51,848 nucleotides of DNA from Planctomycetaceae bacterium (GTDB lineage Bacteria > Planctomycetota > Planctomycetia > Pirellulales > Pirellulaceae), in assembly GCA_947463915.1 (NCBI GenBank), contig CANHVO010000010.1:1-51848 (forward strand), given 5' to 3'. Positions 25,776-33,235 of this stretch are shown piece by piece. The translations under genes were made by a program, and so were the position numbers. Numbering within the stretch: position 1 is the first letter of the stretch; every line of letters begins with the position of its first letter. The notes beneath the pieces are model-generated. The model searched no databases and was not told the DNA's origin. It worked only from the letters and a program-made list of their open reading frames with translations.

Positions 25776-26606
25776 ATGCGATGCAAGACAATGCTGCGAT
25801 TCAGCGTTAAGTACATAACTTTAGTCAGCCTAGCCAGTTGCAGCGGAGGCGCTGCTTTGGCTCAGTCGTCTCTCAATGACATGGCTTCGAATCCAAGGGT
25901 GTGTGATCAGGCAGATTGTGCCATTCAAGTTGAACGCGGAGCTAAGCGTCCTTTGATTGATGCGGCGGGTTGGTTTTTTGGAATCCCCCGCAAAATTCTC
26001 CAGTGGGATCGACGAGCCCAGAATCATCAGGTCTCTGATGCAACGGTTTGTGAAGTAACGGACTACATGGTGAAAAGCAACCTCGGCGATACTGTCGTTC
26101 GCGTAAACCAATATGCGCCGATCAAGGAATGGCAGCGTTTGACATCGAATCACCGTATTGCCCCCGGTTGGAGATACACAGTCGGTTCCCTTAAGTGGTT
26201 AAAATACACTTTTGTCCCAGGCCGTTTGTTTGGCAAAGACGAATACAACCCTTACAGCAATTCGATCTACCTTTACTCGGACATGCCAATGCTTGGGTTG
26301 GCAGAGGCTGCCTATCCAAAAGATATTAGCCAACGAGATCGCCCCGGTACGTACGCGGCCGTTCAAGAACTACCGGTAGTAGCCCTTTGGCATGAGACGA
26401 TTGCAACCAACGAAGTGATACAGTACGTGTCAATACATGGCAGTTCCGAAGAAATAGAGAATGTTCGGCATGACCTTTACGCGAGGTACGGCATCGAAAC
26501 AGCAGGGGCTGTCAGCCAAGTGCTACCAGATGGTTCAGGACTTTTTGCCATCGTTGGGGCGGTAGCCGGACATACCACCGCGGCGGTCGAAAACCGAAGT
26601 CCTTAA
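25776..26606 (+). CDS. Exported protein of unknown function
   Basis: 276 residues from ATG at 25776; ATG at 25704 or 25791 are alternatives. A signal peptide ending near AALAQSS is clear in MLRFSVKYITLVSLASCSGGAALAQ. The mature part shows a cysteine pair (VCDQADCAIQ), WFFGIPRKILQWDRR, and a C-terminal segment rich in small residues (GLFAIVGAVAGHTTAAVE). I recognise no family. Its stop overlaps the stop of the converging Uma2 gene by 4 bp. Confidence 0.7.
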   Translation: MRCKTMLRFSVKYITLVSLASCSGGAALAQSSLNDMASNPRVCDQADCAIQVERGAKRPLIDAAGWFFGIPRKILQWDRRAQNHQVSDATVCEVTDYMVKSNLGDTVVRVNQYAPIKEWQRLTSNHRIAPGWRYTVGSLKWLKYTFVPGRLFGKDEYNPYSNSIYLYSDMPMLGLAEAAYPKDISQRDRPGTYAAVQELPVVALWHETIATNEVIQYVSIHGSSEEIENVRHDLYARYGIETAGAVSQVLPDGSGLFAIVGAVAGHTTAAVENRSP

Positions 26607-27256
26607 AGCAACTTACGGATCGATTCAAGATTTTTCTGTTCATCAAAGAGGGCTTCGATCGCGAAGACAAAGCCTGGGATTGCTCGACTTTCCACAAGGC
26701 CAGAGTCCGATTTCTTCTTGAGTTCAAGCCCGTCCTTTTCGTGAAGGTACTGCTCAAGCACCCGTCGTTCAGAATCCACTATCCAATACTCGGTCACCCC
26801 TTGTGCTGAGTAATCGATAAACTTCGTACCGCGATCGCGTGCTTCAGTTGATTCGGATAGCACCTCAACCACCAGATCAGGGACCGGAAACTTAAGCGTA
26901 TCCAGATTGAGCCGTGAAGACTTCTCAACTCCAAAAAAGACCACATCCGGCTCGTAGTCATTGCGAGGGAACACGCACAAGCACTTTTCGGATTTGACCG
27001 TTCCAAGTCGATTCGCGATCACGAAGATGTTCATCGCCTGAAAAATGCAGCCGGTGGCGATCACATGCCGATTCTTAGCAGGCGAATGGAAAACAGCCGT
27101 TCCATCAATGAATTCAACTTTCTGTTCCGGCGTCATTTCCGCATAGAAGGTAGCGCGAAGCTGCTGTTCCCTAGCAATCTGCTGCAGCAACTCCTCGACG
27201 ATGCGAGGCAACAACGGCGAATGCCGAATCGGTTCGATGAGCTGGTCGAGAGTCAT
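26603..27256 (-). CDS. Uma2 family (DUF820) restriction-endonuclease-fold protein
   Basis: 217 residues from ATG at 27256; the TTG start at 27268 is less likely. It has the PD-(D/E)xK-like Uma2 signature: YEPDVVFFG, VPDLVVEVLSEST and DRGTKFIDYSAQGVTEYWIVD. Uma2 proteins are abundant in planctomycetes and cyanobacteria, often in many copies, and none has a settled role. It has a nuclease-type fold but activity is unproven. It is convergent with the exported protein gene (4-bp overlap). Confidence 0.9.
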   Translation of the reverse strand: MTLDQLIEPIRHSPLLPRIVEELLQQIAREQQLRATFYAEMTPEQKVEFIDGTAVFHSPAKNRHVIATGCIFQAMNIFVIANRLGTVKSEKCLCVFPRNDYEPDVVFFGVEKSSRLNLDTLKFPVPDLVVEVLSESTEARDRGTKFIDYSAQGVTEYWIVDSERRVLEQYLHEKDGLELKKKSDSGLVESRAIPGFVFAIEALFDEQKNLESIRKLL

Positions 27257-27767
27257 GGTTAGTTGCAAGTGCGTTTTTTAAGCGGTAGAGCAATCATACC
27301 AATTGTAATCCACAAAGAGACCCCAGGCTATCTAGCTTATCACCAGCGAATCGAGTTTGTTTCATTGCTAAGTACGTCGTCACTCGTCTTTGTCTTGAAA
27401 CTAAAAATTGCGGCACTGCGTTAGCCGCGGTTCTCGACGGATGTCGAGCACTTTTGGAAACCGGGGCTAGTGCTAAAAAGTCTTAAGTCTCTTCCAGTTG
27501 ATTGAAGCATACTGAGCCTGAAGCGCTAGCCGATTTCCAGAGGCGTGGCTCGCAACGCTGTTTCGCATTTCTCTCAATGCAAATTGGGCTTTCCTGTAGC
27601 GAAAGTCGTCAAGACTTTCGGCTGCATTGCATAAACCACCGAAACTCTTGACAAGTTTCGCTACAAATTACTTCACAGCGAGCCTCGTAGCTACGAACTA
27701 TCGCCGTTAGACTCTCTCATTTGCAATCGCCCCAACGCCTACCACTCCAATCACATGGAACCTTAAC
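27257..27767. other. 511-bp gene-free region with repeats
   Basis: Between the Uma2 gene and the hydrolase I find no convincing gene. 27513-27570 carries the flank of family C (shared with 33-78, including an exact 20-bp match at 27551-27570), followed by the full family C palindrome at 27595-27665. The promoter of the hydrolase is likely in 27666-27767. Confidence 0.6.
27595..27665. repeat. Palindromic repeat family C, complete copy
   Basis: 71 bp bounded by TGTAGCGAAA and TTTCGCTACA. Each half carries its own inner hairpin (GAAAGTCGTCAAGACTTTC and GAAACTCTTGACAAGTTTC), so the element is a palindrome of palindromes. It differs from the reverse complement of 46151-46221 at only four positions, so the two lie in opposite orientations. 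Confidence 0.88.
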
Positions 27768-28763
27768 ATGAATCAACAGCCTAAAAAATCGAGCAAAATT
27801 TGGATCGTGCTTGGGGTCTTGGGTGGCTTCTTCTTGCTCACCATTTGTATTTGTTGTGGGGCCGGGCTGTGGCTTATGCGTTTCCCAAGCGTGCCAGCTT
27901 CTGCGTCGCAAGCGTTCGACTACGGGACAAATCCGGTTCCGGCTGTTTCCATCAAAAGGACTTCGAAATACTTTCATGGTCTCGGGGCAAAGACCGAAGT
28001 CTTTTTCGGTGATGGCAGCGGATACGGCAAACCCGCGGGTAGCAATTCGAGGCTTTGGGTCTACATGCCCGATGCGAAACCGCAGCCGAGTTCAACTCCT
28101 TGTGTCTTGATTTGCGGCGCTGGCAGTACCTTGATGACAGGAATGAAATTGAGCGATGGGGATGAAGCAGAGCACCAGCTTTTTCTGAGAGCTGGTTTCA
28201 TCGTGGTTGCTTATGAACTCGATGGACCGAGTGACGACAATGCACCTGAACCGAAGTCATACCAAGCGTTTCGGGATTCCAACGCCGGCTTAGCCAACGC
28301 TCAAATTGCAATCGAATATGTATTGTCCAACATACCAGAAGTAAACCCAAAACAAATCTTTTCCGCGGGGCACAGCTCCGCTGGAACGACGGCATTGCTC
28401 TTGGCCGAACATGAACCGCGATTGGCCGGATGCGTTGCTTTTGCACCTTGCACGGATCTCAAAGCCAGAATCCCAGCTGCTTTGGTCAGGACAATGAGTT
28501 TTAGATTCGAGGGCCTAGCGGAGTTTTTAGTCAGAAGCTCGCCTCGCACCCATGAAATGCGAATCCAATGCCCCGTGATGCTCTTTCACGCGGCTGATGA
28601 TTCCAACGTACCAATCGAAGAAAGCCGGGCTTTTGCGGCAAGACTCCAAAACGCTGGAAAAGATGTCACCATCAAGGAAGTAGCCACTGGTGGCCATTAC
28701 CAACCGATGATTGATTCAGGGATTGCAGCTGGCGCCGCATGGATCAAGCAACATTTGAAATAG
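27768..28763 (+). CDS. Alpha/beta hydrolase with N-terminal membrane anchor
   Basis: 331 residues. A hydrophobic N-terminal segment (about 10-36, containing GVLGGFFLLTICICC) suggests a signal anchor or signal peptide; the Cys cluster could also be a lipobox. The hydrolase core has the nucleophile elbow GHSSAG (Ser about 203), an acid in FHAADDSNVP, and the His in TGGHYQ near residue 308. This is the layout of serine hydrolases of the prolyl-oligopeptidase/dienelactone-hydrolase type. Substrate unknown. ATG at 27768. It converges on jetC with about 200 bp between stops, and it is not a JetD. Confidence 0.83.
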   Translation: MNQQPKKSSKIWIVLGVLGGFFLLTICICCGAGLWLMRFPSVPASASQAFDYGTNPVPAVSIKRTSKYFHGLGAKTEVFFGDGSGYGKPAGSNSRLWVYMPDAKPQPSSTPCVLICGAGSTLMTGMKLSDGDEAEHQLFLRAGFIVVAYELDGPSDDNAPEPKSYQAFRDSNAGLANAQIAIEYVLSNIPEVNPKQIFSAGHSSAGTTALLLAEHEPRLAGCVAFAPCTDLKARIPAALVRTMSFRFEGLAEFLVRSSPRTHEMRIQCPVMLFHAADDSNVPIEESRAFAARLQNAGKDVTIKEVATGGHYQPMIDSGIAAGAAWIKQHLK

Positions 28764-28829
28764 ATGCAATTATGTCTGAAAGCGTCGATTTGACACACAC
28801 TCTAAGGCATTGCGGCTTGGAGATACTGT

Positions 28830-28936
28830 CGTTTAACGGTCAGCCGTAGGCGTACCGCATTCGTTTGACAGTACGCCTACGGCTGACTATCAAACGAAGT
28901 CCCCCCTCACCGGACGGCTTGCGCCGTTCCGCTAAC
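28830..28936. repeat. Palindromic repeat family A, copy 4, plus tail hairpin
   Basis: The palindrome at 28830-28896 (arms CGTTTAACGGTCAGCCGTAG and CTACGGCTGACTATCAAACG) is followed by a second small hairpin at 28907-28936 (CGGACGGC/GCCGTTCCG), also found in variant form at 23996-24025. Together they fill the gap where a jetD gene would be expected downstream of jetC. Confidence 0.8.
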
Positions 28937-28969
28937 CAAAAACGAAACGGGACAGATTACTAGTCTGAT

Positions 28970-31900
28970 TTAGGAATCGACAAAGTCGTTGAGCTGGTCA
29001 GCAGTGATGGAAATGAGTTCGCTGCGGTTGGTCTGCTTGTTCTTGACCACATGCAGATAAGTGCCAACGTATGGTTCAGTGACGCGAGCCTTCGCGTCCA
29101 ATGGAGCGACAATAAGCAACTGCAATCCAAATCGGGCAAACAAATCGAGCGCGTACTCCGCATGCGCATCGTCGCTCCTCGAAAACATCTCGTCCACCAT
29201 AACGAATTGAAAACGCTCACTCGTTGTCGCATCCGGGTCAAGGTCATATTGATAAGCAATGGCCGCAACCAAAACCAGAAACGCAAGCTTGCCCTTCTCA
29301 CCTCCGGATTGTCCCGTTCCTCCGTCATAGTAGCTGCGAGGCTCACCGGTCTCTTTGACAATCTCGCGTGCGGCGAAGTTGAACCAATTGCGCACGTCCA
29401 CGACCTTTTCTCGCCAACGTGTATTTCCGTCATCGCGAAGCTTCGCTACAAATTTTTCGATCCTTATGAACGTCGCTTCATTTGCCTCCGGCGACCCATC
29501 CAACGTGCCTGTCAAACAGCCCGCCAAGTCCCTTCGGAAATCTTGAATCTCGCGATCCTGAACATCTGTTGGCTCTAATCGCATGAACGTTCCGGACTTC
29601 CACTCCAGCAGCTTCAACGCCGTGTTAAGCTGCTCGATCTTGTCCCGAATCTCATCGCGTTCATCCTCGAGACCACCGTGCAACAAGCCAATCTCATTGA
29701 GCACGTTTTCATTCAAGCGACGTTTGAATCTCTCTTCATGCTTGGGCAAATCATCGACAGAAATCCGCTCAAACAAAGCCACAAAACTGGAAAGAGATCC
29801 GACGTCCGCATCCAATTCGATTTGCTCGTCCGGGAATTTCTTCAAGAACCGAGTCATGCCACTGGTCATTTCCCTGGCGATTGGAACGAGTCGCTCTTGC
29901 AATCGTTCGACGCTCTCGCGTTGAAGCCGCTCGGTCACGCCAGGCAATGTCCCTAAGTTCAAAATCGACAGAGGCTCTTTGAGCGAATCCTGAAGCGACT
30001 CGAATTGTTCGGTGGCTAACGTCAACGTACCTTCCGTATCGGCTCGCCGCAGTGTGTTGCGAGCACTTTCCAACAATCGATTGCCATCGTTCAACTCACG
30101 CTCTCGCATGGTTCGTTTGGCAATCGCTTGGTCGCGGTCCTGTTGATGCCCCACAACCTCGGCTCGTCGATCCGAGCACTGAGCTTTCAGCTCTCGAATG
30201 CGATCGTCGGATTCCTCGATGCGTTGCCGTTCGAGTTTCAGTTGTGATGCTTCGAACTCGTGTCGGAAATTGTCGATTGCATCAAAATCCTCTGTCTTGA
30301 GCGTTTGATCCAACGCCTCCAATGCGCCGGTGATTCGGTCTGTCTCTGCGTTCAGTTTCTGCACTCGCGATTGCAATTGCTGTAGGTCCTCAGTACCGCA
30401 TCGAATCGCTTCGGCCAAACTCAAACGCTTTTGCCGATTGTCCCAGCCCAGCACAAAATGCCGCCGATCGTCTGGCATTTGACGGTCATCTTTTTCGTGG
30501 CGCGCGTTTCCAGACTTGATGTGCCGATTCTTGGTCATCGCAGCCGCGTCAAGCTTCTGAAACTCTTCGATCGTTTCGCAAGCGACGTAGTCAAATCGCG
30601 ATTGGATCTCAGACCGAACCCAAGGAGCCAGCGGGTGGTCCGGAAACTCCAACTTGTGCATCAATCGCGATTGAGAACTGCTCGCTTGCGAACCGGGCGT
30701 CGATGGTCCGAACTTGGCTTTCGAGCCAACTCGCAAGTAAACAAGCCTTTGGCCTTGGCCTCGTCCGTCGACCAGACGTGTTCGATCGACGTAGCCAGCC
30801 ACCCGAGCGTAGAAATCCGGTGATACTAGAAGGCTTCTGGCAAACGAGTGCAACACTTGCTCGACAGACGATTCCCATTCTCGTTCCTTCGGGTTAACAG
30901 CAATCAACTCAGCCGCGAACGGCAAATCGCTCGGAGCCAATTTCAAATCGCGACAAATGGCATCTCGAACAGCAATAAACGACTCGGGCAAGTTGCCTTT
31001 TCGTTTTTCGAGAGCCTCGGCCTCCGATCTATCTTCGAAGAGCTGGCGGGTTAACGATCCAATTTCAAATTGCAGCGAGCTTTCTTGAGTTCGTTTTAAC
31101 TGACGTTCTTCTAGCAGCTTGGCTCGCCGTCCTTGACTCTCTTTGCGAACTTTTGCAAACTGTTCGGGTGAAGTCACTTGAACAGAAATACCGGCCGAAA
31201 CAAGCTGCGATTCAAACCTGGCACGGTAAGTTGCTTTAACCTTGGCGATCGCTTCAGCCTGTTCAATGAGCCCAGGCAGTTGTCGCAACCGATCGCCACC
31301 TGCATTCTCTATTTCGAACTCCAACCTAGCGATCTCGCTCCGCAATCGATCTTGCAATTTTTCTAATCGCAAAATGTCTTCATTGAGATTTTGGATCTGC
31401 TGCTGCCACTGGCTGCACATCGGTTCCAAAAGCTGAACCGTTCGATCTGCAAAGTAAAAGCGGATCGCGCTCTGTCGGAGTTTCGAAAGCTCGAGTTCTT
31501 CCAACCGCGATTGATAACGCTGGCCGGCTTCGACAATCGGACGCAAGAGTTCGTCTTGTTGCCGAACACGTACGAGCATGCGATGCGCTTCACTAAGCTC
31601 GGCGAAGTGCGTAAGCAGTCTGCCGACGCGTTCGTTCCAAGGCTTACGTTCGAGCATATGCTGCCGAATAAACTCATCGAGACGTTGCACGTCTTTGACC
31701 GCCACCGTTTGATTGAAGATGTCCATGGCTTTGGCAAGGAAGCCGGTCTTGCGCTGTAGCCACTGAAAGTACTCCTTGTAACTGCTCGTCGTTTTGAACC
31801 CGCGATCCTTGAGCGTGCGAGCAATCGAGCTGCCGGTCCCTAGTTCGCCGAGATCGCGAACGATGCCGCGTTCCGAATCGCAATACGCATAGACTTTTTC

Positions 31901-32401
31901 GACAGCGTTTTCGTTGTTCAGATAAAGCACTTGGCAGATCGTGAACATCGAACCAGCAGCGGCATTCGAAAAGCTGGCGAGCAGTGCGGTGTAGTGCCCA
32001 TTGCCATTGCGTAGGTACTGAATCTGAGGCCGTCCGCCGTCGCCGACAGTGCGGTCGTAGGCTCCGCGAATGTAAGTCTTCTCGTCCCGTTCGTTTTTTG
32101 ACGCACCTGCGGCAACGTTGTAGTTTCTTGTTTGGGGCCGAACTAGCAACGTCAACAAAGCATCGACTAAAGTCGACTTGCCCGAACCGTTTTCACCGAC
32201 CAGCAAAGTCGTTTGACCTCGAGGTTGAACAGAATACACCGCCCCATCGAACGTGCCCCAATTGTAGACCTCAAGCTTGGCCAGCCGATAGCCAGGTAAC
32301 GGCGGTCGGTCTGAGCCAGTCGCGCATACTTCATTTGAGCGTAAATCGGACGGCCTGATTGGCTCGATGGTCTTGTTTGATTTCGAATGCGTAGTCGTCA
32401 T
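28970..32401 (-). CDS. jetC: JetC: SMC-like ATPase of a Wadjet/MksBEF-type condensin
   Basis: 1143 residues. Walker A GENGSGKST is at 69-77. Long coiled-coil regions follow, with a central hinge-like section at about 480-640. The ABC signature GTGQSGGEKGKL is near 1028 and Walker B is FVMVDEMFSRSDDA near 1069, with the catalytic Glu. This is the MksB/JetC family, an SMC-like motor that dimerises and, with JetA and JetB, extrudes DNA loops. In Wadjet systems this feeds JetD, which cuts plasmid DNA. The start overlaps the jetB stop (ATGA, 32398-32401), showing tight coupling. The reading frame is complete. jetD is not next to it. Confidence 0.93.
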   Translation of the reverse strand: MTTTHSKSNKTIEPIRPSDLRSNEVCATGSDRPPLPGYRLAKLEVYNWGTFDGAVYSVQPRGQTTLLVGENGSGKSTLVDALLTLLVRPQTRNYNVAAGASKNERDEKTYIRGAYDRTVGDGGRPQIQYLRNGNGHYTALLASFSNAAAGSMFTICQVLYLNNENAVEKVYAYCDSERGIVRDLGELGTGSSIARTLKDRGFKTTSSYKEYFQWLQRKTGFLAKAMDIFNQTVAVKDVQRLDEFIRQHMLERKPWNERVGRLLTHFAELSEAHRMLVRVRQQDELLRPIVEAGQRYQSRLEELELSKLRQSAIRFYFADRTVQLLEPMCSQWQQQIQNLNEDILRLEKLQDRLRSEIARLEFEIENAGGDRLRQLPGLIEQAEAIAKVKATYRARFESQLVSAGISVQVTSPEQFAKVRKESQGRRAKLLEERQLKRTQESSLQFEIGSLTRQLFEDRSEAEALEKRKGNLPESFIAVRDAICRDLKLAPSDLPFAAELIAVNPKEREWESSVEQVLHSFARSLLVSPDFYARVAGYVDRTRLVDGRGQGQRLVYLRVGSKAKFGPSTPGSQASSSQSRLMHKLEFPDHPLAPWVRSEIQSRFDYVACETIEEFQKLDAAAMTKNRHIKSGNARHEKDDRQMPDDRRHFVLGWDNRQKRLSLAEAIRCGTEDLQQLQSRVQKLNAETDRITGALEALDQTLKTEDFDAIDNFRHEFEASQLKLERQRIEESDDRIRELKAQCSDRRAEVVGHQQDRDQAIAKRTMRERELNDGNRLLESARNTLRRADTEGTLTLATEQFESLQDSLKEPLSILNLGTLPGVTERLQRESVERLQERLVPIAREMTSGMTRFLKKFPDEQIELDADVGSLSSFVALFERISVDDLPKHEERFKRRLNENVLNEIGLLHGGLEDERDEIRDKIEQLNTALKLLEWKSGTFMRLEPTDVQDREIQDFRRDLAGCLTGTLDGSPEANEATFIRIEKFVAKLRDDGNTRWREKVVDVRNWFNFAAREIVKETGEPRSYYDGGTGQSGGEKGKLAFLVLVAAIAYQYDLDPDATTSERFQFVMVDEMFSRSDDAHAEYALDLFARFGLQLLIVAPLDAKARVTEPYVGTYLHVVKNKQTNRSELISITADQLNDFVDS

Positions 32402-33039
32402 GCTTCTTCCGATGGACTATCGTCTGTTTTTTTGCCGACGGCTGAAACGAGCGACAATCGCAACCTTTCTAAATCCGAGAGAGGCAACCGAGCCTTAATG
32501 ATTCGACGGACTTCCCAAGAGGGTGGCTCTTTTTCGAACTGTCGAACAAATTTCAGATCTTCCATTTTTCGCAATGCGGCCGTGAGCGAACGGTTGAGGC
32601 GAACCGAATCTGTTTGGTCCGGAAAGAACGCTTCCCAGAGTGATAACAAATCGTTTTGCGTGATGACGCACCGTTCGTTTTGGACATCTTCTTCTTCGTA
32701 TTGCCTGAGTTCATCTCGCAATAGCACGCAAAGCAAAGTCGCTTCGTATCCCAAAGGAGTTCTGCGAAACAACCGCGGCACGGCAGGAAAATCGGGTTGC
32801 ATCTCTTCCTCATCGAGCTGGCGCAGATACGCCATCGCGTCCGGTTCATCGACGACCAGCAGTAGCCCAAGCTTGCCGAAGTACTCCGTAATCGGAGATA
32901 CGTTTTCGAGAAGTTGTTCCCACAAATCGAGGTTGTCATCATGATAAACAACCCCTTGTAGAAGCCGAACTGCAACAGGACTCCAGTCCGCTGGAGGCGG
33001 GATTACATTGTTGTTTGCGTTGGGTGAGAAGAGGTCCAT
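32398..33039 (-). CDS. jetB: JetB: DUF4194 kite-like subunit
   Basis: 213 residues, the usual length for JetB/MksE. It carries DUF4194 features: AVRLLQGVVYHDDN at the start, MAYLRQLDEEE, LCVLLRDELRQYEEED, and a winged-helix-like C-terminal half (LNRSLTAALRKMEDLKFVRQF). In the complex it bridges the SMC ATPase and JetA. ATG at 33039 is directly preceded by a 7-bp tandem repeat with no Shine-Dalgarno motif. The stop overlaps the jetC start. Confidence 0.9.
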   Translation of the reverse strand: MDLFSPNANNNVIPPPADWSPVAVRLLQGVVYHDDNLDLWEQLLENVSPITEYFGKLGLLLVVDEPDAMAYLRQLDEEEMQPDFPAVPRLFRRTPLGYEATLLCVLLRDELRQYEEEDVQNERCVITQNDLLSLWEAFFPDQTDSVRLNRSLTAALRKMEDLKFVRQFEKEPPSWEVRRIIKARLPLSDLERLRLSLVSAVGKKTDDSPSEEA

Positions 33040-33040
33040 G

Positions 33041-33206
33041 TCAGTTATCAGTTATCAGTTATCAGTTATCAGTTATCAGTTATCAGTTATCAGTGGGCAC
33101 ATTCCATGTGCCGTCCACAGGAGTTCCAAAAACAACGGACCGGCAGACGGCACGACAGAGCACAACTACATTCATTGTCGCAGATAGGCAGATAGGCGGA
33201 CGGCAC
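33041..33206. repeat. Heptamer tandem repeat and inverted repeats in the jetA-jetB spacer
   Basis: 33041-33094 is TCAGTTA repeated seven times plus a partial unit (TCAGT), ending 1 bp upstream of the jetB start; on the jetB strand the unit reads TAACTGA. It is followed by a perfect GGCACAT-TCC-ATGTGCC hairpin (33096-33112) and a 9-bp inverted pair (GTGCCGTCC at 33108-33116, GGACGGCAC at 33198-33206). This is a repeat-packed insertion inside an operon whose genes are usually adjacent. Confidence 0.85.
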
Positions 33207-33235
33207 GCGGAGCTTGCCTGCTACTTTGGACTTGA

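Noticed and set aside
27768-28763. Whether the gene next to jetC could be the missing JetD
   Set aside because: It is on the opposite strand and has alpha/beta hydrolase motifs (GHSSAG, HAADD) and a membrane anchor, not JetD domains.
33041-33094. Heptamer array as a CRISPR or an iteron origin
   Set aside because: Units are 7 bp without spacers, and there is no replication initiator nearby; it lies in a gene leader.
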